Of a DNA stretch of 43,746 bases, positions 1 through 9,983 are shown piece by piece. Made by a program: the position numbers and the translations under genes. Below the pieces are notes generated by a model. The model did not search any database. It was given only the letters and a program-made list of their open reading frames with translations, and was not told where the DNA came from. The stretch's first letter is position 1; each line of letters begins with the position of its first letter. The DNA comes from Nitrososphaerota archaeon (GTDB lineage: Archaea > Thermoproteota > Nitrososphaeria > Nitrososphaerales > Nitrosopumilaceae), in assembly GCA_016871975.1 (NCBI GenBank), contig VHBM01000002.1:1-43746 (forward strand), written 5' to 3'.

Positions 1-8
1 GTCTGCCT

Positions 9-254
9 ATGACGTACAGCTATAATGCTAAAATAGAGATCGACGCAAAAGAAAAATCAAAAGCAATTTTTGATTCAATAAAGGCAGACAACAAATTTTA
101 TCCAGAAAATCCAACAAAAACAAAAATCTCGTTTAACAAAAAAATTATACTAGATATTGAATCAAAACAAATCACTCACCTGCGTGCCAATCTAAACTCT
201 ACTCTTAGACTAGTTCAGGCAAGCCATGACTCTATTGAATCGGTAAAGATATAA
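9..254 (+). CDS. KEOPS complex subunit Pcc1-like protein
   Basis: 81 aa; pattern ...ITHLRANLNSTLRLVQASHDSI typical of small archaeal Pcc1/CTAG-family proteins; immediately upstream of prefoldin beta. Confidence 0.65.
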   Translation: MTYSYNAKIEIDAKEKSKAIFDSIKADNKFYPENPTKTKISFNKKIILDIESKQITHLRANLNSTLRLVQASHDSIESVKI

Positions 255-279
255 GAAAACAATAAAGCTTAGCTTCTAA

Positions 280-672
280 ATGTCATCAGGCCAGCAAATT
301 CCTCCTTGGTTGCAGGAACAACTTGCAAAACTGCAACAGGCACAGCAAAACCTACAGGCAATCTTGGCACAAAAACAACAGCTAGAACTTGATCAACACG
401 AATCTAACAAGGCACTTGAGGAACTAAAAAAGGCTGGCGATGATGAGTCTGTCTACAAATTTGTAGGCTCGATTATGATAAAGTCTACAAAAAAGGCACT
501 AGTTGATGAAATTGAGGAACGAAACGAGCTTGCAAAGACAAGGGCAACTGTTTTGGCAAAACAAGAAGAACGTATAAAGCAATCCATTACAGAACAGGAA
601 ACAAAAATCAATGAAATGATAAAAAACGCAACAACTGGTGCAGCTCCTCCAAAAACAAATCTTCCCAAATAG
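280..672 (+). CDS. pfdB: Prefoldin subunit beta
   Basis: PPWLQEQLAKLQQAQQNLQAI...VYKFVGSIMIKSTK; coiled-coil helices flanking a beta hairpin, typical archaeal prefoldin beta. Confidence 0.9.
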   Translation: MSSGQQIPPWLQEQLAKLQQAQQNLQAILAQKQQLELDQHESNKALEELKKAGDDESVYKFVGSIMIKSTKKALVDEIEERNELAKTRATVLAKQEERIKQSITEQETKINEMIKNATTGAAPPKTNLPK

Positions 673-701
673 AATATTAACAAATAAAACAAATTTGTTT
701 T

Positions 702-1385
702 GTGAAAATAGATCAGCTAAGAATTATTGTAGATGAAAGAGAAAAAAAAAGTGGCATTCCTGACTTGCTCAAAGCAGTTGGAGTCAATATCGAAGTTAGA
801 ACTCTTCCAGTCGGTGACTATATAGTAGCGCCAGAAATAGTTGTAGAAAGAAAAAGCATTCGTGATTTAATATCATCAATCTTTGATGGAAGGCTATTTG
901 ATCAATGTAACAGACTGCGTGAACATTTTCAGCATCCAGTCATTCTAATGGAAGGAGACGTTGATGAAATCGAAGAATTTACAGAAAACCCACTTGTTTT
1001 TTATGGAGCCATTTCATCGATTGCAATTGATTTTAAGATTCCAGTAATCCCTACACCAAACGCAACACACACCGCAAAGCTGCTAGTATCAATGTCATCA
1101 AGAAAAGAGGCACAAAAGGGACCCTTTCTTAAAAAAATAAAAAAATCAAATGACTTGCAGAGGCAACAACTATCTGTTCTGTGTAGCTTGCCTGGAGTAG
1201 GGGAAAAACTTGCAACTAGAATGCTTGAAAAATTTGGAACCCCGCTTCAAGTATTGTCTGCATCATCTGTTGAGCTTGCCAAAGTCGAAGGACTAGGCAA
1301 AGAGCGTGCAAAAAAAATTAAAGACATGCTTGAAAGCAAGAGCAAATTTTTGAAAAGCTCTAACCAAAAAACACTACATGACTAG
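702..1385 (+). CDS. XPF/ERCC4-type structure-specific nuclease with C-terminal HhH
   Basis: GTG start; IIVDEREKKSGIPDLLKAVGVNIEVRTLPVGDYIVAPEIVVERKSIRDL (ERCC4 nuclease motif) and SLPGVGEKLATRMLEKFGT (HhH). Confidence 0.9.
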   Translation: MKIDQLRIIVDEREKKSGIPDLLKAVGVNIEVRTLPVGDYIVAPEIVVERKSIRDLISSIFDGRLFDQCNRLREHFQHPVILMEGDVDEIEEFTENPLVFYGAISSIAIDFKIPVIPTPNATHTAKLLVSMSSRKEAQKGPFLKKIKKSNDLQRQQLSVLCSLPGVGEKLATRMLEKFGTPLQVLSASSVELAKVEGLGKERAKKIKDMLESKSKFLKSSNQKTLHD

Positions 1386-1867
1386 ACTTGTGACGGCTTG
1401 AGTTTTTTTCGAAGCCTGTTTCCACACAAAGAGCAAACAGTTGCATTTGAAAAACTCTTTTTGCAAGCAGGACAATAATGTACCCACACACCTCGAGTTT
1501 TAATGCCAGACGTCATCACTGGAATTACTGCAAGGCCTAGATTTTTTGCAACATTAGAGGCTGCAAAATCATCTGTTATCAGCTCCCCTTTTAGCTCATA
1601 GCACAGTGCGATAGATGATATATCTTCCTTTGAGAGATCATTATAGTCACCGCTTTTTTTTGCACTAGATACTACAAAACTAGTAGAATCATCTTTTGGA
1701 TCTCTTACTTCAAGTCTTTTTGTTTCAAGCAGTAGTCCTATGGCATCGTGATTTTTTTTGATGTGTTTTATTTCCTCAAAAATAAGTGAGGTGGTATAGT
1801 ATTTGTTTGAAGAGCCAAAAGGAATTCCTGCATAAAATGCGCTTGCGTCTAATATTTTAAAATCCAA
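1382..1867 (-). CDS. Endoribonuclease Nob1-like (PIN domain plus C-terminal zinc ribbon)
   Basis: ILDASAFYAGIPF PIN start, ITDDFAASNVAKNLG, C-terminal CPACKKSFSNATVCSLCG zinc ribbon. Confidence 0.85.
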   Translation of the reverse strand: MDFKILDASAFYAGIPFGSSNKYYTTSLIFEEIKHIKKNHDAIGLLLETKRLEVRDPKDDSTSFVVSSAKKSGDYNDLSKEDISSIALCYELKGELITDDFAASNVAKNLGLAVIPVMTSGIKTRGVWVHYCPACKKSFSNATVCSLCGNRLRKKLKPSQV

Positions 1868-2672
1868 GCTTGCTCATCTGTCTTAGGCCTTTCTTTTTTA
1901 ATCTAACAAAAACTGCAGGCTTTTTGTATTTCTTTATTGTAATTGGTTCGCCAAAACCGGCCGATTTTATCACTTGTGCATCCATTACTATATTACAGTC
2001 ATGGGAGCAAATTATCTCTATTTTCTCATCTGGAACTACAATTGATGGCAGGCCACGAACAGGGGCCACTGGAGTTATTATCAAAACATCAAGGCTTTCA
2101 TGCAAAATAGGTCCGCCTAGTGAATGAGAGTGGCCTGTTGAGCCACTTGGGGTTGAAACAATTATGCCGTCCATTTTTTGTTTTACTGTATCATTTTGAA
2201 ACTTTATCTCAAACTCTGATGTCTTTGTGAGGTTTTGTCTGTTGAGATATATTTCATTCAGGGCTGGCGCAAATTCCTCTTTATTACATGATGCTACAAC
2301 TCTTGTTCTCTTGTCAAGCCATACTTTATCAGCAATTATTTGATCTATTGCTGTATCTACCTGCTCTAAAGTTATTTCAGACAAAATTCCTCTATTGCCG
2401 CCAACATTTATTGTTAAAAGCGGTACCTCGTTTGCAAGATTTCTAAAGGTTCGAAGTGTTGTTCCGTCCCCACCTAGAGTAACAGCAAGGTCTAGTCTTT
2501 CATCTTGTAGCTGGTCTGTTGATTCTATCTGTTTTGCACCATCCACTACAACAGGTGCAATGGTAAAGACCTTGGCTTTTTTTGCAAGCAATTTTTTTGC
2601 AACTTTTTTTGCAGCATCCTCTGCTTCCTTTGAGCCAAACTTGCTTACCACCGCTACAGAGTTTAGTTTCAA
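1857..2672 (-). CDS. nadK: NAD(+) kinase
   Basis: VTLGGDGTTLRTFR (GGDGT motif) and DGIIVSTPSGSTGHSHSLGGPI. Confidence 0.92.
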   Translation of the reverse strand: MKLNSVAVVSKFGSKEAEDAAKKVAKKLLAKKAKVFTIAPVVVDGAKQIESTDQLQDERLDLAVTLGGDGTTLRTFRNLANEVPLLTINVGGNRGILSEITLEQVDTAIDQIIADKVWLDKRTRVVASCNKEEFAPALNEIYLNRQNLTKTSEFEIKFQNDTVKQKMDGIIVSTPSGSTGHSHSLGGPILHESLDVLIITPVAPVRGLPSIVVPDEKIEIICSHDCNIVMDAQVIKSAGFGEPITIKKYKKPAVFVRLKKKGLRQMSKLGF

Positions 2673-2762
2673 ACAATTCTCTGTGTAGTTCTTTCTTTAA
2701 AAATCATGGTTTTCTAATCAAGACAAACAATTAATTATGAAGCAAAAATTATTGTCTCTTGT

Positions 2763-3608
2763 ATGGATTACGCACATCCAGAAGTACTTGTTGAAACAGA
2801 CTGGGTTGCAAAAAATCCACCAAACGAAAAAAGAATACTGGTAGAAGTTGACTATGATCCAGAAAACGGATACAGGAAAGGACACATCAAAGGGGCTAGC
2901 CTGATTTGGTGGAAGCGTGATGTAAATGATCCAGTTACTCGTGATATAGTAAACAAGGAACAGTTTGAGAAGCTAATGTCAAAAAATGGAATAACTCCAG
3001 ACTCTGAAGTAATTCTTTATGGAGACTTTAACAACTGGTTTGCGGCCTTTGTGTTTTGGGTTTTCAAGTATTATGGCCACAAAAACATCAAAATCATGAA
3101 CGGAGGGAGGAAAAAATGGGAGCTAGAAAAGCGAGAATATACAACTGAAGAACCCAAAGTACCTCAAACACAATATTTAGCTCAAAAACCTGATGAAAAA
3201 ATACGTGCATATCTTGATAATGTTAGAGGCTCACTTGGAAAACCAAGCATTGTTATGATTGATGTCCGTTCGCCAAAAGAGTTTACAGGTGAGATAACAG
3301 CTCCCCCTGAATATCCAATGGAACATGCACAAAGGGGAGGACACATACCTGGTGCAAAAAACATTCCATGGGCAACTGCAGTAAATGACGAAAATGGAAC
3401 ATTCAAGACAGTAGAAGACCTAAAGAAAATTTATTCAGAAAAGGGAGTAAGCCCTGACAAAAACATCATCTGCTACTGTAGAATTGGGGAAAGATCCTCT
3501 CACACTTGGTTTGTTCTAAAATATTTGCTTGGCTATCAAAATGTTGTAAACTATGACGGTTCATGGACCGAATGGGGCAACATGATTAAAAATCCAATCG
3601 AAAAATAA
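2763..3608 (+). CDS. Thiosulfate sulfurtransferase (two-domain rhodanese)
   Basis: RILVEVDYDPENGYRKGHIKGA...; VMIDVRSPKEFTGEI...HIPGAKNIPW; active-site loop CYCRIGERSSHTWFVL. Confidence 0.92.
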   Translation: MDYAHPEVLVETDWVAKNPPNEKRILVEVDYDPENGYRKGHIKGASLIWWKRDVNDPVTRDIVNKEQFEKLMSKNGITPDSEVILYGDFNNWFAAFVFWVFKYYGHKNIKIMNGGRKKWELEKREYTTEEPKVPQTQYLAQKPDEKIRAYLDNVRGSLGKPSIVMIDVRSPKEFTGEITAPPEYPMEHAQRGGHIPGAKNIPWATAVNDENGTFKTVEDLKKIYSEKGVSPDKNIICYCRIGERSSHTWFVLKYLLGYQNVVNYDGSWTEWGNMIKNPIEK

Positions 3609-3609
3609 G

Positions 3610-3921
3610 TTGAGCCAAGACTTACCAGTAATAAAAAAAGGAACATTTTACTTTATCAAAGATAGCAACACACACCTCATCGTAGAAGACAAGACAAAGC
3701 GAGGACTGACAGTAAAGGAGAGATCACTTGATGAAAAAACTAACGTTGAAGCTGACAAGGGCATGATACACGATCTTGACGGAATTGGTCATTGGGTTCC
3801 AATAAGATGGTTTTTCCCAAAATCAGACTATACACTAGAAAATGTTCTAGAACATGCAGAAGCAATGGAAAAAAAATACAAAGAACTACGTGAGCTGACC
3901 TGTCCTGAAGATGACGAATAG
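3610..3921 (+). CDS. Conserved hypothetical protein
   Basis: TTG start 1 nt after the rhodanese stop; 103 aa; same strand, probably co-transcribed. Confidence 0.6.
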   Translation: MSQDLPVIKKGTFYFIKDSNTHLIVEDKTKRGLTVKERSLDEKTNVEADKGMIHDLDGIGHWVPIRWFFPKSDYTLENVLEHAEAMEKKYKELRELTCPEDDE

Positions 3922-3959
3922 ATAAGATTTTTAAACAAACCTAGAGCAAATTAGACCAG

Positions 3960-4913
3960 ATGTCACTTTTACTGCAAGAGCGTGTCTATACAATGCAGTC
4001 CCCAACTGCAAAACGTGGGGTATATCCATTACACGGCTACAAGTTGGGACTATATCGCCTTCCAATAAAACTTGAAGACCCTCTAGAAATCCAGTCAGTC
4101 TTTGATGGCATGAAAAGCACATTCAAGATGGACAAATTTGCTGACCGAATTTATGCTACATATGCTTGGAAAGAAGAAAACGGCCCAGATCCTGACGCAA
4201 AAGGATACGAGCAAGTCGAGCTAAGCATAACTGTTGAGATAGTTACAGGCGAGGTAGTTGACATGATATACCAAATATTTCCAATCGAAAAGTTTGGTGA
4301 TCCACAATGGGTGCAAGACTATAGAAAAAAGGCAGATCACTATGCAAAGATGGTAATTGATACCATACTGCGAAACACAATCCTTGCAGACAAGATGGCT
4401 GAAAGCCTTATGAAAAGCGAGAAAATCTCGCAGGATCATGCATTTGTAAAACTAGAAGAGATGACGCCGCTTGCAAAGATAGTTCCAGATGCAAAACCAA
4501 AACCAAAGATCGAAGCTGTAGTTGAGCAAGCAGATGCAGGACCTGCAGTTGCTCCACTAGACGGTCCAAAGCCTGGACCAATTGATGTTGAATACAAATC
4601 TCACATGAGACCAAGCTCTCCATTCAAGGTTTCTGCAAACGGAAATACAATCAAGACATGGGGAAGAGGACCTGACAACAAAAGATTGGGGGTTTGGGGA
4701 GAGTATGTTTCAGTTGATTTTGATATTTGTGTTGCAGATGGTGCCTGTATTGACGCATGCCCTGTAAATGTGTACGAGTGGTTTGAAACTGCAGGACACC
4801 CAGCATCTGAGAAAAAGCCACTAATGGCAAGAGAGCCAGACTGCATATTTTGTCTGGCATGTGAAGGGGTCTGTCCTCCACAGGCAATCAAAATTTTCCA
4901 GAAAAAAGGATAG
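3960..4913 (+). CDS. Ferredoxin-containing protein with long N-terminal extension (two 4Fe-4S motifs)
   Basis: CVADGACIDACPVNVYEW and CIFCLACEGVCPPQAIKI; about 200-aa N-terminal region with no Fe-S motif; TATA-like tttttaaac about 30 nt upstream. Confidence 0.85.
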   Translation: MSLLLQERVYTMQSPTAKRGVYPLHGYKLGLYRLPIKLEDPLEIQSVFDGMKSTFKMDKFADRIYATYAWKEENGPDPDAKGYEQVELSITVEIVTGEVVDMIYQIFPIEKFGDPQWVQDYRKKADHYAKMVIDTILRNTILADKMAESLMKSEKISQDHAFVKLEEMTPLAKIVPDAKPKPKIEAVVEQADAGPAVAPLDGPKPGPIDVEYKSHMRPSSPFKVSANGNTIKTWGRGPDNKRLGVWGEYVSVDFDICVADGACIDACPVNVYEWFETAGHPASEKKPLMAREPDCIFCLACEGVCPPQAIKIFQKKG

Positions 4914-4964
4914 TTTTTTCTCGCAAGTATAAATACAGAATAATGATTTGCCAAACTAGGCAAG

Positions 4965-7007
4965 ATGGCAGTTAATCCGTTTACTTCATTTGTTTTTGAT
5001 CTTTTCATTCTTGCAGCTGTTTTGATAACAGGTTATACTTGCAATTTTTACTATCTGGCATTTCTTTCAAGAAAACGCAGAGAAAAATATGATCTAGTTT
5101 CACTTGGTGAGCCTACCATAACTGTTCAGCTTCCAATTTACAATGAAAAGTATGTGGCTGCGCGACTAGTAAATGCAGTATGTGCAATGGATTATCAAAA
5201 GGAAAAAATGAAAATTATGGTACTAGATGACTCTGATGACGATACTGTAGCAATTCTAGAGGACTTGGTAAACCATTACAAGAAAAATGGCTTTGATATC
5301 ATCCATGTGAGGCGAGAAACAAGAAAAGGGTACAAGGCTGGAGCACTAAAATATGCAATGAAATTCACAAATACAGAATTTGTTGCAATATTTGATGCAG
5401 ACTTTATCCCGCCAACTTGGTTTTTAAAAAAGGCAATACCATACTTTTCAAAATCAAACATTGGCCTTGTTCAGGCAAGATGGGGCCATGTAAATGAGAA
5501 CTATTCAGCAATAACACAGGCTCAAGCACTTAGTCTTGACTTTCACTTTCTAATAGAACAGCAGGCAAAAAGCAACTCAAATCTTTTTATGAACTTTAAT
5601 GGAACTGCTGGAATTTGGAGAAGAGAATGTATTGAAGATTCTGGTGGATGGCACACTGCGACCCTTGTTGAAGACTTGGATCTAAGCTACAGGGCACAGA
5701 TGAAGGGATGGAAGTGCATGTTTATTCCAGATATTGTTGTAAATGCAGAACTTCCTGTACAGATGAATGCTGCAAAAAGGCAGCAGTTTAGGTGGGCAAA
5801 AGGCTCAATGCAATGCGCCATCAAACTACTTGGCGACATTTTAATAAAAAGAAAAATTGCAGTAGAGGCAAAGATTCAGGCCTTTATCCAACTAACACGA
5901 CACATCGTATATCCATTAATGCTAATACAGTTTTTGGCACTGCCTGTTTTACTGGCAGGCGACATTAACCTGTATGTAGTTAGCATTCTTCCAGCACTGA
6001 CAATAGCTGCATACTTTGCCCTAGGGCCTGGCGCATATCTTCTTCTCATACATGACCTGTATGGAAAATCTTGGAAGTCAAAGGCAAAGGCATTGCCATA
6101 CTTGGTAATTTATTCAGCAGGACTGGCGGTAAACAACACTGTAGCTGTATTTGATGCAATGTTTGGAAAGAAAAACGAGTTTTTGCGCACACCAAAATAT
6201 GGGATCATAAAAAACACAGATGACTGGCACGATAAAGCATACAATCTACCATTTACAAAAACAACACTTCTTGAGATATTCTTTGGAATCTATGGCCTTA
6301 TGGGGATTCTAGTATCAATTTACTCAAACAATGCCTTTTTTGCACCAATAATTGGGCTTCAAACTATTGGATTTCTCTACATTGCCTCGCTTAGTCTTGC
6401 ACACTCTAGATTTAAAAGAAATAAATCAAGCAACCCTAAGGTCATATCAAAGGCAGAAAAAATGGCAAACAAAACATACAAGCTTGCAATGATTGGAATT
6501 TTTGGAATAATTATTTTTGGCGTCTATATGGCATTTGATGGATATCACAAAGACGTTTACCCACTTGATCTAACACGTGGTCTTTTGTTTAGAATAGCGG
6601 CATCATCAGAGCCAGATACAATGTTAGCTGATCTTCATTCAATAAAAGAAAATCTTGGCAAAGTGATGGCACGTCTTCCTGAAAACAAAAATCCTGTCTG
6701 GATATTTCCAACAGACTCGACAAACTTTGCAAGAATAACACAAGACATTGATGTAATGATTGCAAGCGTTGAAAAAATATCTACAGTTCCACGCGACAGC
6801 TCTGCATTTCATACAGGAATGCGTGATGTACATGAAAGGGCTGTTATTCTTAGAGAAAACGTAATGGATGCAACACCATACATGTATGTCAGCGTATCAA
6901 ATATCATATTTAGCTCAATCTGGATTGCTGCAATTTTGGGAATCTTTGCTGTACTAAAGAAAAGAAGAGAACAGCTTAGAGCCTATGATGCATCAGAAGA
7001 CGTCTGA
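4965..7007 (+). CDS. Glycosyltransferase family 2, cellulose-synthase-like, multi-TM
   Basis: TVQLPIYNEKYVAARLVNAV, VLDDSDDDT, FDADFIPP, EDLDLSYRAQMKGW, QQFRWAKGS (QxxRW), followed by TM helices. Confidence 0.92.
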   Translation: MAVNPFTSFVFDLFILAAVLITGYTCNFYYLAFLSRKRREKYDLVSLGEPTITVQLPIYNEKYVAARLVNAVCAMDYQKEKMKIMVLDDSDDDTVAILEDLVNHYKKNGFDIIHVRRETRKGYKAGALKYAMKFTNTEFVAIFDADFIPPTWFLKKAIPYFSKSNIGLVQARWGHVNENYSAITQAQALSLDFHFLIEQQAKSNSNLFMNFNGTAGIWRRECIEDSGGWHTATLVEDLDLSYRAQMKGWKCMFIPDIVVNAELPVQMNAAKRQQFRWAKGSMQCAIKLLGDILIKRKIAVEAKIQAFIQLTRHIVYPLMLIQFLALPVLLAGDINLYVVSILPALTIAAYFALGPGAYLLLIHDLYGKSWKSKAKALPYLVIYSAGLAVNNTVAVFDAMFGKKNEFLRTPKYGIIKNTDDWHDKAYNLPFTKTTLLEIFFGIYGLMGILVSIYSNNAFFAPIIGLQTIGFLYIASLSLAHSRFKRNKSSNPKVISKAEKMANKTYKLAMIGIFGIIIFGVYMAFDGYHKDVYPLDLTRGLLFRIAASSEPDTMLADLHSIKENLGKVMARLPENKNPVWIFPTDSTNFARITQDIDVMIASVEKISTVPRDSSAFHTGMRDVHERAVILRENVMDATPYMYVSVSNIIFSSIWIAAILGIFAVLKKRREQLRAYDASEDV

Positions 7008-8131
7008 ATGTTAAGCTCTTGTCTTATCTCATCAACTGCACGAATTCCAAAAATATCTCGCACCTGCTGAATCCTTAAAGTCTCTTTTAGCAAATCTCGA
7101 CCCAAGCTATTTTGTAATACATTAAAGACATCGGTAAATCTTATCTCCCACCTATCTGCGCAATCTAGGATCTTTGATACTGCCCACTGCCTTACCTCAA
7201 CTGGAAGCGGCATGTTCTCTTGTAGCTCAATTGATAACTTGTCAAAGAGATTGATTAGCTCTGCAGTCTGGTTTGCCATTTTCTCTAAGTCTTTTATCTC
7301 GCCATATTTTGATTCAGCCTGCATTCTCAAATTTGACTGAAACTCGGATAATTTTAGCAAGGCTAGCACATCCTTTGATGTTTCTGATGAGGCCTTGTTT
7401 GTGACGCTTTTGATTTCATGAATCTCTTGGAATAGCTTGTCTGCCTTTTGGTGGACTTCGGCAATTGACTTGTCTTCTCTGTTTATGAGTTCAGCTAAAC
7501 TTGAAACTTCGTTTTTTATATTCAAAATATCATTTCCAAAACTTCCTGCCCTGTGAGCAATTGCCTCTACATTGTGCTTTACTGTTTCAATTTGTATTGG
7601 AATATCTGAAACTGATTCTGATTTTGCCATGGACACTTGTAATTCATGGTTTAGATTCTCTATCCTGTCTGATATTCTCATTATCATTGTTGTATTGTTT
7701 TTAATAGAGTCAAAGCTATCAGAGACTGCCTGTACTAGTTTTTCTGTCTTTGGCTCTAGCTTTTGATCCTCGATTTTCTTTAGCTTTTCTTGTAGCCTTT
7801 CAGTTTGTGAGTTTATCCTTGCAACAAGACCTGATTGGGCACGAACTTGGCTTAGCCCATCATAGAGTTTTTCTGTGTCATGTTCAAGTGAACTGATATG
7901 CTTTGATTGTTTTTGTACATGCTCAACAGAGCTTGTCAGAGTATCAATCATGTCCTTTATTGCAATTAACACCTTTTGGTTTTCTGCAAAAATCTTAGTC
8001 ATTGCCTTTAGCTCTTTTGATAATGTTTTAGCAGAAGTTGATACTGTTTCGACTTTTTTTATCAGACTAGCTGGAATTGCTGTCTTTTTGACAGTTTTTG
8101 ATTTTGAACCTGATTTAGATTTTGTAGCCAC
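6983..8131 (-). CDS. Long coiled-coil protein of unknown function
   Basis: 382-aa ORF, heptad-like composition, basic N-terminus (KSKSGSKSKTVKKTAIP); converges on the GT2 gene with a 25-bp overlap. Confidence 0.75.
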   Translation of the reverse strand: MATKSKSGSKSKTVKKTAIPASLIKKVETVSTSAKTLSKELKAMTKIFAENQKVLIAIKDMIDTLTSSVEHVQKQSKHISSLEHDTEKLYDGLSQVRAQSGLVARINSQTERLQEKLKKIEDQKLEPKTEKLVQAVSDSFDSIKNNTTMIMRISDRIENLNHELQVSMAKSESVSDIPIQIETVKHNVEAIAHRAGSFGNDILNIKNEVSSLAELINREDKSIAEVHQKADKLFQEIHEIKSVTNKASSETSKDVLALLKLSEFQSNLRMQAESKYGEIKDLEKMANQTAELINLFDKLSIELQENMPLPVEVRQWAVSKILDCADRWEIRFTDVFNVLQNSLGRDLLKETLRIQQVRDIFGIRAVDEIRQELNIQTSSDAS

Positions 8132-8191
8132 GCTAAGTAATTGGTTGTTTTATTGATAAAAAAGTTGGATCAATAAAAAAAACCAAAAGCG

Positions 8192-8299
8192 TTATTTGTT
8201 TACTACTTCTGGCTCATGAAGGATTTCATGTAGTGTCTTTTCAACTAGCCCATTTGGAGACTCGACAAAGCCTCTGGGACAGTATTCACATCGAATCAT
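8192..8299 (-). CDS. Small protein, 35 aa (MIRCEYCPRGFVESPNGLVEKTLHEILHEPEVVNK)
   Basis: Manual translation; ATG to TAA, CxxC near N-terminus; not in the supplied ORF track. Confidence 0.55.
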   Translation of the reverse strand: MIRCEYCPRGFVESPNGLVEKTLHEILHEPEVVNK

Positions 8300-8509
8300 G
8301 TAGTACTGTATAGTACCGTACCTATTATAGGATTGGTCATGACCTTATTACCAATGCAGAGCAACAAATCCAAGACGCATTTGGAAACTTAGCCGCAAAG
8401 CCCACTTTATTCATAAAAAATGAGGCTAATTGCAGTCAGATACCCCAGGTCTAATTCCTCATTTTATCAGAATGACCTAATCATCACCCTGCCTTTTGAT
8501 AAAATGTTA

Positions 8510-9247
8510 TCATTCTTCCATTTTAGCTAATCTATGTCGTAGCAAGTACACACCAAAAACCACAATTCCTAAAGCACCTACATCAAACGGAGTTATTTGT
8601 TCCCCAAGAAAGATTCCAGCAAACATCACACCAAATACAGTTGTAGTTGAGTAAATCAGAATTGTCCTAATTGCGCCGAGAAAACGCAATGCAAGAACAA
8701 AAAAATAGTACCCAAGTCCTGTCACAAAAATTCCCATAAATAAAATGCTTGGAATATGTGCTACTTGAATATCAAAAGGAACTTGAAAAATTGTCACTAG
8801 TACCAATGCAAAAGGAATGCCAGCAAACGCCGATAATTGAGATATTCTCGTAGCTGAAGCTCTTCTACTGACAAATCGTGCAATGCTAATATCAACTGCA
8901 TAAAATGCAGCAGCAAGTAAGATCAAAAAGTCTCCAAAAACTATTTTGTCTAATGTAAAATTATTTTCTTGTAGATCAAGACCCAAAGGAATGATCATGG
9001 CGCCCGCAAGAATCATTGAAAGTGGCAAGTATTCTTTTTTGTGTAGCCTTTCATGAAAAATCAAAATGGCAATAAGAATCACAAAGATAAATTCTGTATT
9101 ACTTAGAATGGATGCATTAGAAGCTGTTGTATGTGTAAGACCAAAAAAGTTTGTTGCAGTAGCCGCAACTTCGGAAATGTCTAGGATCAAAATACAAATT
9201 AATGTCTTTTTGTCGAATTTTTTTATTGGTGTTTGATAACGCATCAA
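8510..9247 (-). CDS. EamA/DMT-family transporter
   Basis: Multiple TM helices; ...ASNASILSNTEFIFVILIAILIFHERL and GVMFAGIFLGEQITPFDVGALGIVVFGVYLL are typical EamA repeats. Confidence 0.85.
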   Translation of the reverse strand: MMRYQTPIKKFDKKTLICILILDISEVAATATNFFGLTHTTASNASILSNTEFIFVILIAILIFHERLHKKEYLPLSMILAGAMIIPLGLDLQENNFTLDKIVFGDFLILLAAAFYAVDISIARFVSRRASATRISQLSAFAGIPFALVLVTIFQVPFDIQVAHIPSILFMGIFVTGLGYYFFVLALRFLGAIRTILIYSTTTVFGVMFAGIFLGEQITPFDVGALGIVVFGVYLLRHRLAKMEE

Positions 9248-9431
9248 TCATTGTAATAATTGTTAATTAACATACAAGTTCGTATGTAAATAATCGATAA
9301 TAATTTTCTATTATATTTCTAGTTTTGATTATAATTATATGAAAAATATGATACATTTCTATGCATGACAATTTAAAATACAATTCAAACTAAACATGTC
9401 ATGCTAATACTAGATCTTTTTATCTAAATTT

Positions 9432-9779
9432 TTATTCGATTCTTCTGTAAACAGCTTTGAATTCTTCTGCAAGTGTATATGCTATGTTTAACAAATGTGT
9501 AACCTCAATCATACTTGATTTATCTTTTGATAACTGTCTAAGAAGAGTCAAGGTTTTATTTGCTGTTTGAAGAGAAATGATCTCTTCTCTGCCTGCCCAT
9601 GCCTTGAACACATCTGAAACATCAAGACATAGTTTTAGGATAAACTCCTCCCAGTCTTTTGTACTAATTGAAATCTTTACTACATTAGCTAATTCGCGGA
9701 ATTCGTTTTTCCGATCAATTAGTAACATGTTTAGTGCTTTTTTGGATCTACTCATCTCAAAGTCCGGATGCTTTAGCAT
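9432..9779 (-). CDS. Hypothetical protein
   Basis: 115-aa ORF, helical composition, no recognised motif. Confidence 0.55.
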   Translation of the reverse strand: MLKHPDFEMSRSKKALNMLLIDRKNEFRELANVVKISISTKDWEEFILKLCLDVSDVFKAWAGREEIISLQTANKTLTLLRQLSKDKSSMIEVTHLLNIAYTLAEEFKAVYRRIE

Positions 9780-9983
9780 AACATAATTACAAGATAATGA
9801 AATTTAAAGCGCACTCTACAAACGTATCATTTTTTAATATGAAAGTTTGATTTATTTTAAATTTATTTAATGTTTTATAGCTTTTCTAAATATTAAAATA
9901 ATAAAATCATAGTTTACCTTATAATTTTAATTTGTACTATCAAAGTATGACCTTTTCTGCATTAAAATTTTGGAGGGTTTTAG

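Noticed and set aside
4601-5008. 135-aa minus ORF overlapping ferredoxin/GT2 starts
   Set aside because: Covers well-supported plus-strand coding sequence and a promoter; no domain signature.
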